Positions 35,423 through 44,989 of a stretch of 64,000 bases of DNA are shown piece after piece. Made by a program: the position numbers and the translations under genes. The stretch's first letter is position 1. Each line of letters opens with the position of its first letter. The DNA comes from Pseudomonas rhizoryzae (GTDB lineage: Bacteria; Pseudomonadota; Gammaproteobacteria; Pseudomonadales; Pseudomonadaceae), in NCBI RefSeq assembly GCF_005250615.1, contig NZ_SULM01000001.1, positions 1-64,000 on the forward strand. Reading direction: 5' to 3'. The notes under the pieces were generated by a model. The model was not told where the DNA came from. It ran no database searches and was given only the letters and a program-made list of their open reading frames with translations.

Positions 35423-36514
35423 ATGTCCGGCAATACCCTCGGCACGCTGTTCACCGTCACCACTGCCGGCGAAAGCCATGGCCCGGCGCTGGTCGCCATC
35501 GTCGACGGTTGCCCACCCGGACTGCCCTTGGATACCGCCGACCTGCAGCGCGACCTGGACCGGCGCAAACCCGGTACCAGTCGCCACACCACCCAGCGCC
35601 AGGAAGCGGACGAGGTGGAGATTCTTTCCGGGGTCTTCGAGGGCGTCACCACCGGCACGCCCATCGGCCTCCTGATCCGCAACACCGACCAGAAGTCCAA
35701 GGACTACTCGGCGATCAAGGACCTGTTCCGCCCGGCCCATGCCGACTACGCCTACCACCACAAGTACGGCCTGCGCGACTACCGTGGCGGCGGCCGCAGC
35801 TCGGCGCGGGAGACCGCCATGCGCGTGGCGGCCGGCGCCATCGCCAAGAAGTACCTGGCCACCCAGGGCATCCGGGTGCGTGGCTACATGAGCCAGCTGG
35901 GGCCCATCGAGATCCCCTTCAAGACCTGGGACAGCGTGGAAGAAAACGCTTTCTTCAGCCCGGACCCGAGCAAGGTTCCCGAGCTCGAGACCTACATGGA
36001 CCAGCTGCGCCGCGATCAGGATTCGGTGGGCGCGCGCATCACCGTGGTCGCCGATGGCGTACCGCCGGGCCTGGGCGAACCCATTTTCGACCGCCTCGAC
36101 GCCGAACTGGCCTATGCGCTGATGAGCGTCAACGCGGTGAAGGGCGTGGAGATCGGCGCCGGCTTCGCCAGCGTCGCCCAGCGCGGCACCGAGCACCGTG
36201 ACGAGCTGACCCCGGAGGGTTTCCTGACCAACAACGCCGGTGGCGTACTGGGCGGCATTTCCTCCGGCCAGCCCATCATCGCCCACCTGGCGCTCAAGCC
36301 CACCTCCAGCATCACCACCCCGGGTCGCTCCATCGACGTGCACGGCAATCCGGTCGACGTCATCACCAAGGGGCGCCACGATCCCTGCGTGGGCATCCGT
36401 GCCACGCCCATCGCCGAAGCCATGATGGCCCTGGTGCTGATGGATCACCTGCTGCGTCACCGTGCGCAGAATGCCGAGGTGCGGGTGGGCACGCCCATCC
36501 TGCCCCAGCTCTGA
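35423..36514 (+). CDS. aroC: chorismate synthase
   Basis: 363 residues from [14 protein letters not shown]. All signature motifs are present: GESHGPALV near residue 16, [20 protein letters not shown] near 130, and RPG-type GGISSGQPI near 275. Catalyses trans-1,4 elimination of phosphate from EPSP to chorismate using reduced FMN. The frame opens further upstream, but homology and an in-frame ATG fix the start here. Followed by an MFS gene and the methionine salvage genes. Confidence 0.97.
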   Translation: MSGNTLGTLFTVTTAGESHGPALVAIVDGCPPGLPLDTADLQRDLDRRKPGTSRHTTQRQEADEVEILSGVFEGVTTGTPIGLLIRNTDQKSKDYSAIKDLFRPAHADYAYHHKYGLRDYRGGGRSSARETAMRVAAGAIAKKYLATQGIRVRGYMSQLGPIEIPFKTWDSVEENAFFSPDPSKVPELETYMDQLRRDQDSVGARITVVADGVPPGLGEPIFDRLDAELAYALMSVNAVKGVEIGAGFASVAQRGTEHRDELTPEGFLTNNAGGVLGGISSGQPIIAHLALKPTSSITTPGRSIDVHGNPVDVITKGRHDPCVGIRATPIAEAMMALVLMDHLLRHRAQNAEVRVGTPILPQL

Positions 36515-36686
36515 GCACCTGTTCATGATCAGCTGCGCGTCGGCCAAACGGCGTTGAAAATGCCCTGGAAGGCCAGCCCCGTCGAAATGCTCCTTAACCT
36601 TCGCAAACGTTGCTTCCTCAGGCCTGTTCGCCTTGTCTGGCTCTAGCTCGCGAGATCCCGAACAGGCGCCAAGCACCGGGCGGACG

Positions 36687-37847
36687 ATGCCGGTTCCGTA
36701 TTGGCGCCTGTCGGGCTTCTATTTCGCCTACTTCGCGTTGCTGGGCGCCACGGCGCCCTACCTGGGGCTGTATTTCCACCACCTGGGCTTCTCCGGCACG
36801 GCCATCGGGCAACTGGTGGCCATTCCCATGGTGATGCGGGTGCTGGCGCCCAACCTCTGGGGCTGGTTGGCCGATCGCACCGGCCGCCGGCTGAGCATCG
36901 TCCGCCTCGGCGCCGCCTGCACCCTGCTGTGTTTCGCTGGCATCTACCTCGGCCAGGGCTTCGTCTGGCTAGCATTGATCATGGCGACCCATGCCTTCTT
37001 CTGGCACGCCGTGCTGCCGCAATTCGAGGCCATCACCCTGGCCCACCTGCGTGACCAGCCGCAGCGTTACGCCCGTATCCGCCTCTGGGGCTCCATCGGC
37101 TTCATCGCTGCGGTGGCAGGTCTTGGTTGGGCCTTCGAATATGTCAGCCTGGATCTCTATCCCGCCTATCTGCTGCTGGTGATGGCCATCATCCTGCTGG
37201 CTTCCCTGGCGGTACCGGGGGTGAAGGTGGATCCCGGCCAGCGGCCCGAGGCCCCGGCCGAGCCCTTCCTGACCACCCTGCGCCAGCCGGCGGTGTTGGC
37301 CTTCTTCATCGCCGCGGCGCTGATGCAGCTGTCCCATGGGCCTTACTACACGGTCTTCACCCTGCACCTGGAAGAGCTGGGCTACAGCCGGGGCGTCATC
37401 GGCCAGCTCTGGTCCCTGGGCGTGATCGCCGAGGTGCTGGTGTTTCTGGTGATGCCGCAGCTGCTGGCGCGGATCGCCTTGACCACCCTGCTGGTCACCG
37501 CCTTCTTGATCGCCGCCGGGCGTTGGCTGCTGTTGGGCGCCCTGGCCGACCAACTCGGGGTACTGCTGTTCGCCCAGTTGCTGCATGCGGCCACCTTCGC
37601 CTGTTTCCACGCCGCCGCCATCCAGTTCATCCAGGCGCATTTCGACCGCCGTCGCCAGGGCCAGGCCCAGTCGCTCTATGCAGCGCTGTCCGGGGCTGGC
37701 GGTGCGCTGGGTGCCCTGTATGCTGGCTATGCCTGGCAGGTGTCCGGCGCCTTCGCGGCCTTCGTCGGCGCCAGCCTGGCGGCTCTAGTGGGCGCCTTCC
37801 TCATCCTCTTGTCCGTTAGGAGAACCCTCCATGATCCAGCAGCGTGA
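36687..37847 (+). CDS. MFS transporter (HcaT/YfaV-like)
   Basis: 386 residues from the ATG at 36687 (MPVPYWRLSGFYFAYFALLG); a TTG at 36633 would add 18 residues. Twelve TM segments. Loop 2-3 WGWLADRTGRRL is the MFS signature, and RYARIRLWGSIGF is typical of the 3-phenylpropionate-permease-like branch. The substrate is unknown. Overlaps the mtnB start by 17 bases, so it is cotranscribed with the methionine salvage genes, which makes methylthioribose or another sulfur compound a reasonable guess. Confidence 0.88.
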   Translation: MPVPYWRLSGFYFAYFALLGATAPYLGLYFHHLGFSGTAIGQLVAIPMVMRVLAPNLWGWLADRTGRRLSIVRLGAACTLLCFAGIYLGQGFVWLALIMATHAFFWHAVLPQFEAITLAHLRDQPQRYARIRLWGSIGFIAAVAGLGWAFEYVSLDLYPAYLLLVMAIILLASLAVPGVKVDPGQRPEAPAEPFLTTLRQPAVLAFFIAAALMQLSHGPYYTVFTLHLEELGYSRGVIGQLWSLGVIAEVLVFLVMPQLLARIALTTLLVTAFLIAAGRWLLLGALADQLGVLLFAQLLHAATFACFHAAAIQFIQAHFDRRRQGQAQSLYAALSGAGGALGALYAGYAWQVSGAFAAFVGASLAALVGAFLILLSVRRTLHDPAA

Positions 37848-38445
37848 GCAACTGGCCCGGGAAATCATCGACGCCGGTCGCTTCCTCTATGGCCGCGGCT
37901 GGTCGCCAGCCACCAGCAGCAACTATTCGGTGCGGTTGTCCGACAGCCGCCTGCTGCTGACCGTCTCCGGCAAGCACAAGGGCCAGCTCGAGCCGGACGA
38001 TATCCTCGCCACCGATCTCGACGGCACCCCGCTGGAGCCGAAGAAGCCCTCTGCGGAGACGGCGCTGCACACCCAGCTCTATCGCTGGCAGCCGGAGATC
38101 GGCGCCGTGCTGCACACTCACTCGGTGAATTCCACGGTGCTCTCCCGCGAACTCCAAGGCGATCGCCTGCTACTGGAAGGCTACGAGCTGCAAAAGGCGC
38201 TGCACGGCGTCACCACCCATGAGGTGCGGGTGGAGGTGCCGGTGTTCGACAACGACCAGGACATCCCGCGCCTGGCCGACAAGGTGCAGACCTGGCTCGA
38301 CGTCCATCCCGACTGCGTGGGGTACCTGATCCGCGGCCACGGCCTCTATACTTGGGCCCCCCGCATGGCCGATGCCTTGCGTCACGTGGAAGCCTTCGAA
38401 TTCCTTTTCGAATGCGAACTCAAGACCCGGAGCCTGCGCCCATGA
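37831..38445 (+). CDS. mtnB: methylthioribulose-1-phosphate dehydratase
   Basis: 204 residues, class II aldolase fold. Zn ligands HTH in AVLHTHSVNS and a distal His near residue 170 (IRGHGLYTWA), with the phosphate-binding SGKHKGQL loop. Converts 5-methylthioribulose-1-P to the diketo compound in methionine salvage. TAGGAG precedes the ATG. The stop overlaps mtnD (ATGA). Confidence 0.95.
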   Translation: MIQQREQLAREIIDAGRFLYGRGWSPATSSNYSVRLSDSRLLLTVSGKHKGQLEPDDILATDLDGTPLEPKKPSAETALHTQLYRWQPEIGAVLHTHSVNSTVLSRELQGDRLLLEGYELQKALHGVTTHEVRVEVPVFDNDQDIPRLADKVQTWLDVHPDCVGYLIRGHGLYTWAPRMADALRHVEAFEFLFECELKTRSLRP

Positions 38446-38993
38446 GCCGACTGACCGTCTACCACGATGCCGAACCCAACCAGCCGCTGAAGGTGATCAG
38501 CGACGGCGAACACATAGCCGCTACCCTGGCCGACGTCGGGGTGCGTTTCGAGCGCTGGCAGGCCACCGCCCCGGTAGCGCCCGGCGCCAGCCAGGACGAA
38601 GTGATCGCCGCCTACCGTCCGGAAATCGACCGCCTGATCGAGGAGCGCGGCTACCAGACCGTCGACGTCATCAGCATGCATCCCGAGCATCCGCAGAAGG
38701 AGGCGCTGCGCGCCAAGTTCCTCGAAGAGCATCGCCACAACGAAGACGAGGTGCGCTTCTTCGTCGCCGGCCAGGGTCTCTTCACCCTGCATATCGACGA
38801 CCACGTCTATGCCGTGCTCTGCGAGAAAGACGATCTCATCTCGGTGCCGGCCGGCACGCCGCACTGGTTCGACATGAGCGAGTCGCCGTCCTTCGTCGCC
38901 ATCCGCCTGTTCGATAACCCCGAAGGCTGGGTCGCCCACTTCACCGGCGTGGACATTGCCCAGCGCTTCCCACGGCTGGAGGTCGAGGCGTGA
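38442..38993 (+). CDS. mtnD: acireductone dioxygenase
   Basis: 183 residues. Cupin with the metal site [13 protein letters not shown] (His, His, Glu) and the second His in AGTPHWFDM. With Fe it makes the keto acid of methionine and formate; with Ni it makes methylthiopropionate. Coupled at both ends: ATGA with mtnB and GTGA with mtnC. Confidence 0.95.
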   Translation: MSRLTVYHDAEPNQPLKVISDGEHIAATLADVGVRFERWQATAPVAPGASQDEVIAAYRPEIDRLIEERGYQTVDVISMHPEHPQKEALRAKFLEEHRHNEDEVRFFVAGQGLFTLHIDDHVYAVLCEKDDLISVPAGTPHWFDMSESPSFVAIRLFDNPEGWVAHFTGVDIAQRFPRLEVEA

Positions 38994-39676
38994 CCATCAA
39001 GGGCATCCTCACCGACATCGAGGGCACTACCAGCGCCGTGAGCTTCGTCTTCGACGTGCTCTTTCCCTATGCCCGCGAGCACCTGCCGGCCTTCGTGCGG
39101 GCCCATGCCAAAGAGCCGGCGGTGGCCGAACAGCTCGATGCCGTGCGCGCCGAAGCCGGCGAGTTGGACGCCGACGTGGAGCGGGTGATCGCCATCCTGC
39201 TCGAGTGGATCGCGGCCGACCGCAAGGCCACCCCGCTCAAGGCTTTGCAGGGTCAGGTGTGGGAGGAGGGCTACCGCGCCGGGACGCTCAAGGGGCACGT
39301 CTACCCAGACGCCGTCCAGGCGCTGCGCCAATGGCACGCCGCCGGGCTGCCGCTGTACGTCTATTCCTCCGGTTCGGTGCAGGCGCAGAAGCTGATCTTC
39401 GGCTGCTCCGAACACGGCGATCTGACGCCGCTGTTCTCCGGTTACTTCGATACCCTGACCGGCGGCAAGCGCGAGGCCGAGTCCTATGCACGGATCGCCT
39501 CGGCCACCACCCATGCACCGGCGGAATTGCTGTTCCTCTCCGACGTGGTGGAAGAGCTGGATGCCGCGCGCCAGGCCGGTCTGCCGACCTGTGGCCTGGT
39601 CCGCGCCGGTGGCCAGCTGGGCGATCATCCGTGCGTGGCGTCCTTCGCCGAGATCGATCTGGCCCGTTTCGCCTGA
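38990..39676 (+). CDS. mtnC: enolase-phosphatase E1
   Basis: 228 residues. HAD-superfamily phosphatase: nucleophile motif [20 protein letters not shown] at 8-27, motif [12 protein letters not shown], motif III region KREAESY and motif [14 protein letters not shown]. Enolises then dephosphorylates the mtnB product in methionine salvage. GTG start (38990-38992), overlapping the mtnD stop. Last gene of the salvage set. Confidence 0.95.
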   Translation: MTIKGILTDIEGTTSAVSFVFDVLFPYAREHLPAFVRAHAKEPAVAEQLDAVRAEAGELDADVERVIAILLEWIAADRKATPLKALQGQVWEEGYRAGTLKGHVYPDAVQALRQWHAAGLPLYVYSSGSVQAQKLIFGCSEHGDLTPLFSGYFDTLTGGKREAESYARIASATTHAPAELLFLSDVVEELDAARQAGLPTCGLVRAGGQLGDHPCVASFAEIDLARFA

Positions 39677-39778
39677 GAGCCCCGGCCGGCGCCGCGTCCC
39701 AGCGAGCCGGCCGAACTCGGCGCCGCCCTCGCCAGTCCCAATTGACGAGACCTGTGTCCTCGTAACGGGAGTCGCGAC

Positions 39779-39994
39779 ATGATCAATTCCACCATCGGCG
39801 GTGTACTCGGCTTCATCGTCTTCCTGCTCGACATCTGGGCCATCGTCAACGTCATCCGCAGCGATAGCACCAACAACGCCAAGATCGGTTGGACGATCCT
39901 GATCGTGGTGCTGCCGGTGATCGGCCTGATTGCCTGGGCCGCCGCCGGTCCGCGCGGCAATCGTTCGGCGACTGCACCGACCCACAAGGGTTAG
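39779..39994 (+). CDS. small PLDc_N-type membrane protein
   Basis: 71 residues with two TM segments (about 6-24 and 36-54) and the pattern DIWAIVNVIRS...KIGWTILIVVLPVIGLIAW, matching the cardiolipin-synthase N-terminal (PLDc_N) family. No catalytic domain is attached. Function unknown; its own unit between mtnC and speE, with GGGAG upstream. Confidence 0.8.
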   Translation: MINSTIGGVLGFIVFLLDIWAIVNVIRSDSTNNAKIGWTILIVVLPVIGLIAWAAAGPRGNRSATAPTHKG

Positions 39995-40031
39995 CCAGCA
40001 CCGCACTGGAGCCTGTCACATCCAGCTCTTA

Positions 40032-40060
40032 CAATGCCCGGCTTTTGGTCGGGCATTGTT
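40032..40060 (+). terminator. hairpin terminator before speE
   Basis: CAATGCCCG (40032-40040) pairs with CGGGCATTG (40050-40058), 9 bp, then TTCGTCT. The weak T-tail makes it moderate. Confidence 0.55.
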
Positions 40061-40090
40061 CGTCTCGGCCTGCCACCTGCGGAGATCGAC

Positions 40091-40942
40091 ATGAGCGACT
40101 ACCTGGAAACCCTCTACGACAGCTACGGCCAGCGATTCACCGTCGAACGCCTGCTCCACGAGGTGCGCACCGAACATCAGCACCTGGTGATCTTCGAGAA
40201 CGCCCTGCTCGGCAAGGTAATGGCTCTGGATGGCGTCATCCAGACCACCGAGGCCGATGAATTCATCTATCACGAGATGCTCACCCACGTACCCCTGCTC
40301 GCCCATCCGGCGCCGCGGCGGGTGCTGATCATCGGCGGCGGTGACGGCGGCATCCTGCGCGAGGTGGCCAAGCACCAGAGCGTCGAGCACATCACCATGG
40401 TCGAGATCGATGGCTCGGTGGTGGAAATGTGCAAGCAATTCTTTCCTGGCCATTCCGCCGGCGCCTTCGACGATCCGCGGCTGAACCTGGTGATCGACGA
40501 TGGCATGAACTTCGTCGCCAACACCACCGAGCGCTACGACGTCATCATCTCCGATTCCACCGATCCCATCGGGCCGGCCGAGGTGCTGTTCTCCGAGAAT
40601 TTCTACCAGGCTTGCCATCGCTGCCTGAACGACGGCGGCGTCATGGTGGCCCAGAACGGCACCCCCTTCCTGCAACTGGACGAGGTCAAGACCACCGCCA
40701 GCCGGATGGCCGGGCTGTTCGCCGACTGGCACTTTTACCTGTCGGCGGTGCCTACCTACATAGGGGGCGTCATGACCTTGGCTTGGGGGAGCAAGGACAT
40801 TTCGTTACGGACACAGCGTGCCGAAACCCTAGCGCAACGCTACAGTGAAAGAGGCATTCACACCCGGTACTACACGCCGGAGTTGCATGCCGCTGCCTTT
40901 GCTCTACCTCGATACGTGCTGGAGGCCATCGGCAAGGCGTAA
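40091..40942 (+). CDS. speE: spermidine synthase (polyamine aminopropyltransferase)
   Basis: 283 residues from MSDYLETLYDSYGQ. N-terminal beta domain, then a methyltransferase-like fold with GGGDGGILREVAKH (dcSAM binding), catalytic-type DSTDPIGPAE and the Q-Y-type LDGVIQTTEADEFIYHE segment. Transfers aminopropyl from decarboxylated SAM to putrescine, releasing methylthioadenosine, the compound the adjacent mtn genes recycle. Start set by GGAG nine bases before the ATG. Confidence 0.95.
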   Translation: MSDYLETLYDSYGQRFTVERLLHEVRTEHQHLVIFENALLGKVMALDGVIQTTEADEFIYHEMLTHVPLLAHPAPRRVLIIGGGDGGILREVAKHQSVEHITMVEIDGSVVEMCKQFFPGHSAGAFDDPRLNLVIDDGMNFVANTTERYDVIISDSTDPIGPAEVLFSENFYQACHRCLNDGGVMVAQNGTPFLQLDEVKTTASRMAGLFADWHFYLSAVPTYIGGVMTLAWGSKDISLRTQRAETLAQRYSERGIHTRYYTPELHAAAFALPRYVLEAIGKA

Positions 40943-41046
40943 GCCACGAGGGTCGCCGTACCCTTCGAGCAGTCAGCCGCGACTCGGCGGAGGTCGGTAG
41001 CGACGTCCGTCCGAGCGAATCATCCGAACCAGAGGAGGGAAGTCCT

Positions 41047-41388
41047 ATGTCCTTGTCGTTTGCTGATGATGTGAGCTTGAACCTGCTGCAACGGATGAAG
41101 GAGGGCGGTTTCGATTTCGCCCGCTTCCATCCGATCGACTTCTTCGCCATCTTCGCCGACGAACGCAGGGCTCGCCAGGCGGCGGACCAGTTCCACGGTG
41201 AGTCCCTCAACGCCCAGGTGATGCCGCACGAGGACGGTGGCTGGCATCTACAGGTCAGTAAGGTGATGTTCGCGACCCACGCCACCATCGATGATTTCGA
41301 GAGCGATCTGGAGGCGGTAGTGGTTCCACTCGGCGGCCAGTTGGACGGCTGGGGCGTCACCCAGGAGATCGCCCGAACCCACGCCTGA
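41047..41388 (+). CDS. RraB-like (RNase E inhibitor family) protein
   Basis: 113 residues forming one RraB/DUF1260-type alpha-beta domain (FARFHPIDFFAIFADERRARQAADQF... ATHATIDDFESDLEAVV). RraB binds RNase E and alters mRNA decay; the pseudomonad relatives are shorter and their role is less certain. Own promoter unit with GAGGGAAG upstream; strong terminator right after. Confidence 0.75.
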   Translation: MSLSFADDVSLNLLQRMKEGGFDFARFHPIDFFAIFADERRARQAADQFHGESLNAQVMPHEDGGWHLQVSKVMFATHATIDDFESDLEAVVVPLGGQLDGWGVTQEIARTHA

Positions 41389-41400
41389 CCTGTGTTATCA

Positions 41401-41438
41401 AGAACCGGCATGCCAGAGGGCATGGCCGGTTTCTTTTT
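41401..41438 (+). terminator. intrinsic terminator after the RraB-like gene
   Basis: ACCGGCATGCC, loop AGAG, GGCATGGCCGGT, then TTCTTTTT: a long GC-rich stem with one bulge and a T-tract. Confidence 0.85.
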
Positions 41439-41597
41439 GCACCTTCTCCTCACAGTTATCGTCGCACTTTCCCCTGCGCGCACCGTCTTAGACACAACGC
41501 AGAAAGGTTAAGGTGCACGAACCGCTCCGCGCGCCTGATTTTGGTGCATTGCCTGCCCATTTGCCTTTTAAAGACTGGGGTTTGACGGCTTGCGCCC

Positions 41598-41613
41598 TGG
41601 CACGCGGCTTGCG
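41598..41613 (+). promoter_or_regulatory. sigma-54 promoter of the Anbu operon
   Basis: TGGCACGCGGCTTGCG matches TGGCACG-N4-TTGC at every specified base. The predicted start (about 41624) is 22 bases before the first ATG. Two GGTGCA half-sites, at 41513-41518 and 41543-41548, lie 30 bases apart about 65-110 bases upstream of the start, where NtrC-type activators bind. Confidence 0.82.
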
Positions 41614-41645
41614 ACGCTGCACTTGCAAGTGATAAGGAGATCGGC

Positions 41646-43055
41646 ATGAGCCGCCCACTGTATAACGAGATGTATGACGTCCAGGCGCAGTGTCGGCCGC
41701 ATTATGGTCGCTATGCCAAATGGCTGAGTGAAACCCCCCCTGAACTCCTGGCTCAACGCCGCCGTGAAGCCGACCTGCTGTTCCACCGTGCCGGCATCAC
41801 CTTCACCCTCTATGGTGACGAGCAAGGCACGGAGCGCCTGATTCCTTTCGACGCCTTGCCACGGGCCATCCCCGCCAGTGAATGGCAGATCATCGAACGT
41901 GGCTGCATCCAGCGCGTCCAGGCGCTGAACATGTTTCTTCACGATCTCTACCACGATCAGCGCATCATCAAGGCCGGGGTCATCCCCGCCGAGCAGGTGC
42001 TGGCCAACGACCAGTACCAGTTGGCGATGCAGGGGCTGGACCTGCCCAACGGCATCTATGCCCACATCGCCGGGGTCGACCTGGTGCGTGACGGCGATGG
42101 CGCCTACTACGTGCTGGAAGACAACCTACGTACCCCGAGCGGGGTGTCCTACATGCTCGAGAACCGCAAGATGATGATGCGGTTGTTTCCCGAGCTGTTC
42201 ACCCTCGAGCGCATCGCGCCCATCGACCACTATCCGAACCTGCTGCTCGACACCCTGCGCAGCTCCACCCCGGTCAACAACCCCACGGTAGCGGTGCTCA
42301 CCCCGGGACGCTTCAACAGCGCCTACTTCGAGCACGCCTTCCTGGCCCGGGAGATGGGTGTGGAACTGGTCGAAGGCGCTGACCTGCTGGTGCGCGACGA
42401 ACAGGTGTTCATGCGCACCACCTCCGGTTTCCAGAAGGTCGACGTCATCTATCGCCGATTGGACGACGCCTTCCTCGATCCCCTGGCCTTCAATCCGGAC
42501 TCCATGCTTGGCGTCCCCGGACTGCTGGCCGCCTATCGCGCGGGCAACGTCATCCTGGCCAACGCCATAGGCACCGGGGTGGCCGACGACAAGTCCATCT
42601 ACCCCTATGTCCCGGAGATGATCCGTTTCTACCTCAGCGAGGAGCCGATCCTCTACAACGTGCCGACCTGGCAATGCCGCAAGCCGCAGGAGCTGTCCCA
42701 CGTCCTGGCCAACCTGCCCGAGCTGGTGGTCAAGGAAGTCCATGGTTCCGGCGGCTACGGCATGCTGGTCGGCCCTGCCGCCACCAGCGCCGAGATCGAA
42801 GTCTTCCGCGCGCGGCTCAAGGCCAACCCCAGCGCCTATATCGCCCAGCCGACCCTGTCGTTGTCCACCTGCCCGACCTTCGTCGAGAACGGCATCGCGC
42901 CGCGCCATATCGATCTGCGGCCCTTCGTGCTGTCCGGTCGCAAGACGCGCCTGGTGCCCGGCGGCCTCACCCGGGTCGCGTTGCGCGAAGGCTCCCTGGT
43001 GGTGAATTCGTCGCAAGGCGGTGGCACCAAGGACACCTGGGTGGTCCAGGACTAG
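41646..43055 (+). CDS. circularly permuted ATP-grasp protein
   Basis: 469 residues. Matches the circularly permuted ATP-grasp type 2 family: YEDNLRTPSGVSYMLENRK-like core (VLEDNLRTPSG), RRLDDAFLDPL, and the P-loop-like KEVHGSGGYGMLVG, ending DLRPFVL and GSLVVNSSQGGG. Predicted to form an amide/peptide bond with ATP. First gene of the operon with an alpha-E protein, transglutaminase-like protein and Anbu; AAGGAG precedes the ATG. Substrate unknown. Confidence 0.9.
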   Translation: MSRPLYNEMYDVQAQCRPHYGRYAKWLSETPPELLAQRRREADLLFHRAGITFTLYGDEQGTERLIPFDALPRAIPASEWQIIERGCIQRVQALNMFLHDLYHDQRIIKAGVIPAEQVLANDQYQLAMQGLDLPNGIYAHIAGVDLVRDGDGAYYVLEDNLRTPSGVSYMLENRKMMMRLFPELFTLERIAPIDHYPNLLLDTLRSSTPVNNPTVAVLTPGRFNSAYFEHAFLAREMGVELVEGADLLVRDEQVFMRTTSGFQKVDVIYRRLDDAFLDPLAFNPDSMLGVPGLLAAYRAGNVILANAIGTGVADDKSIYPYVPEMIRFYLSEEPILYNVPTWQCRKPQELSHVLANLPELVVKEVHGSGGYGMLVGPAATSAEIEVFRARLKANPSAYIAQPTLSLSTCPTFVENGIAPRHIDLRPFVLSGRKTRLVPGGLTRVALREGSLVVNSSQGGGTKDTWVVQD

Positions 43056-43122
43056 GACCGGACGCCGTGAACATCAGGCCGCTTCGGCGGCCCCGCAAGG
43101 ACTTTTGAAAGGCGACCCCACC

Positions 43123-44076
43123 ATGTTGAGTCGTACCGCTGCCGATCTGTATTGGATGTCCCGCAACCTGGAGCGCGCCGAGAATCTCGCGCGGATGCTG
43201 GACGTCAGCTATTCCCTGTCCATGATGCCGCAGAGCGGGCAGGGCGGAGGCCTGGACGAACTGGCCATGCCGCTGCTCATCACCGGCACCCTGGATGACT
43301 ACCGTGACAAGCACGACGCCTTGCATCCCGAGCGCCTGCTGCACTTCTTCGCCCTCGACGAGCGCAACCCCGGCAGCATCTATTGCTGCCTGCAGGCGGC
43401 GCGCAGCAATGCCCACGCGGTGCGCGGACGCATCACCGCCGACATGTGGGAGAACGTCAACGCCACCTGGCTGGAGATGCGCGAGATCGCCGTCACCGGG
43501 CTGATCCGCTTCGGCATCAGCCGGTTCTGTGAATGGGTCAAGGAAAGATCCCACCTGTTCCGCGGTGCCACCGTCGGCACCATCATGAGGAACGATGCCT
43601 ATCGTTTCATCCGCCTGGGGACCTTCGTCGAGCGGGCCGACAACACCCTGCGCATGCTCGATGCCCGCTACCAGGTGCTGGGTGAGGAAGAAGCCGAAGC
43701 CATCAGCGACTCCTCCGCCCGTGGCTTCTATCAGTGGAGCGCCCTGTTGCGCGCCCTGAGTGCCTTCGAGGCCTACACCGAGCTCTATCGCGATGCTCTC
43801 AACGTGCGCAACGGCGCCGAGCTGCTGCTGCTGAAGGAAGACCTGCCGCGCTCGCTGCTGTCCTGCGTGATCGAACTGCACCGGGTGCTTGCCAGCCTGC
43901 CGGGCGAGAACGGCCGCGAGGCCAAGCGCCTGGCAGCCGGCCTCGAGGCCCGACTGCGCTACACCAGCATCGACGAGGTGCTGGGCGAAGGCCTGCATCC
44001 CTGGATCGGCGATTTCATCGTCCATATCCGCCAGCTCGGCAGCGCCATCAATACCGCATACCTGGAGACCGTATGA
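43123..44076 (+). CDS. alpha-E domain protein
   Basis: 317 residues from MLSRTAADLYWMSRNLERAE, entirely helical. The opening motif WMSRNLERAENLARML is the alpha-E family mark (conserved E/R pairs repeated at RLGTFVERADNTLRML). The biochemical role is unknown, but the family co-occurs with circularly permuted ATP-grasp and transglutaminase-like proteins in a predicted peptide-modification system. Overlaps the transglutaminase-like start by ATGA. Confidence 0.88.
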   Translation: MLSRTAADLYWMSRNLERAENLARMLDVSYSLSMMPQSGQGGGLDELAMPLLITGTLDDYRDKHDALHPERLLHFFALDERNPGSIYCCLQAARSNAHAVRGRITADMWENVNATWLEMREIAVTGLIRFGISRFCEWVKERSHLFRGATVGTIMRNDAYRFIRLGTFVERADNTLRMLDARYQVLGEEEAEAISDSSARGFYQWSALLRALSAFEAYTELYRDALNVRNGAELLLLKEDLPRSLLSCVIELHRVLASLPGENGREAKRLAAGLEARLRYTSIDEVLGEGLHPWIGDFIVHIRQLGSAINTAYLETV

Positions 44077-44876
44077 GACTCGCGATCCATCACGAAACGC
44101 TCTATCGCTACGCCGACCAGGTCCGCGCCAGCATCCAGTACCTGCGCCTCACACCCCAGGGCGACGCCCGCCAGAAGGTCCTGGACTGGGAGCTGGCGCT
44201 GCCGCGACCGGCCCGTGCCCAGCGCGATCCCTTCGGCAACATCCTGCATGTCCTGACCCTGGATACCCCGCACGACGCCATCACCATCACCGCCAGCGGC
44301 CAGGTGGAGATCGACGAGGACTTCGAGTCCGAGCCCTGCCAGGCTTCGCCCTTTCCCTTCCTGCGCCAGACCCGCCTGACCGAGGCCGACGCGGCCCTGG
44401 CGGATTTCGCCCGCGAGGTCTGCGATGGCCATCGCGATCGCGCCACCCTCATCCAACTCATGGAGCGACTGCACGAGCGGATGGCCTATATCCCCGGTTC
44501 CACCGAGGTGGACGGCAACGCCGCCCAGGCCTTCGCCAAGGGCGCCGGGGTGTGCCAGGACCATGCCCATGCCTTCCTGGCCTGCGCGCGCAGCCTGGGC
44601 ATTCCGGCGCGCTATGTCTCGGGCTACCTCTGCACCGACGACAGCGAACACCTGTCCAGCCATGCCTGGGCCGAGGCTTGGCACGATGGCGCCTGGTACA
44701 GCTACGACGTCACCAACCGCCTGGCCCGTCCGGAGCGGCACCTGCGCCTGGCCATCGGCCTGGATTACCTTGATGCCTGCCCAGTGCGCGGCATGCGCCG
44801 TGGCGGGGGCGTGGAGCAAATGGAAGCCAAGGTGCTGGTGGAGCCCTTGCAGCAGGTGCAGCAACAGCAACAATAA
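44073..44876 (+). CDS. transglutaminase-like cysteine protease-fold protein
   Basis: 267 residues. N-terminal beta domain, then a transglutaminase core with an intact triad: Cys161 in GAGVCQDHAHAF, His197 in SSHAWAEAW and Asp212 in SYDVTN. In bacteria this group mostly acts as a peptidase or amidase. A glutamine-rich tail follows (QQVQQQQQ). Cytoplasmic, with no signal peptide. Third gene of the Anbu operon. Confidence 0.9.
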   Translation: MRLAIHHETLYRYADQVRASIQYLRLTPQGDARQKVLDWELALPRPARAQRDPFGNILHVLTLDTPHDAITITASGQVEIDEDFESEPCQASPFPFLRQTRLTEADAALADFAREVCDGHRDRATLIQLMERLHERMAYIPGSTEVDGNAAQAFAKGAGVCQDHAHAFLACARSLGIPARYVSGYLCTDDSEHLSSHAWAEAWHDGAWYSYDVTNRLARPERHLRLAIGLDYLDACPVRGMRRGGGVEQMEAKVLVEPLQQVQQQQQ

Positions 44877-44989
44877 TCTGCGACAGTCACCCGAGGAAAC
44901 GAGGCCGCCACTGTGCGGCCTCGTCGTCTGGCGGTGCATCTCGCCGCCGTCAGTGCTACGGCAATCCGTCTTTTCTACCCGAGGTTCGC

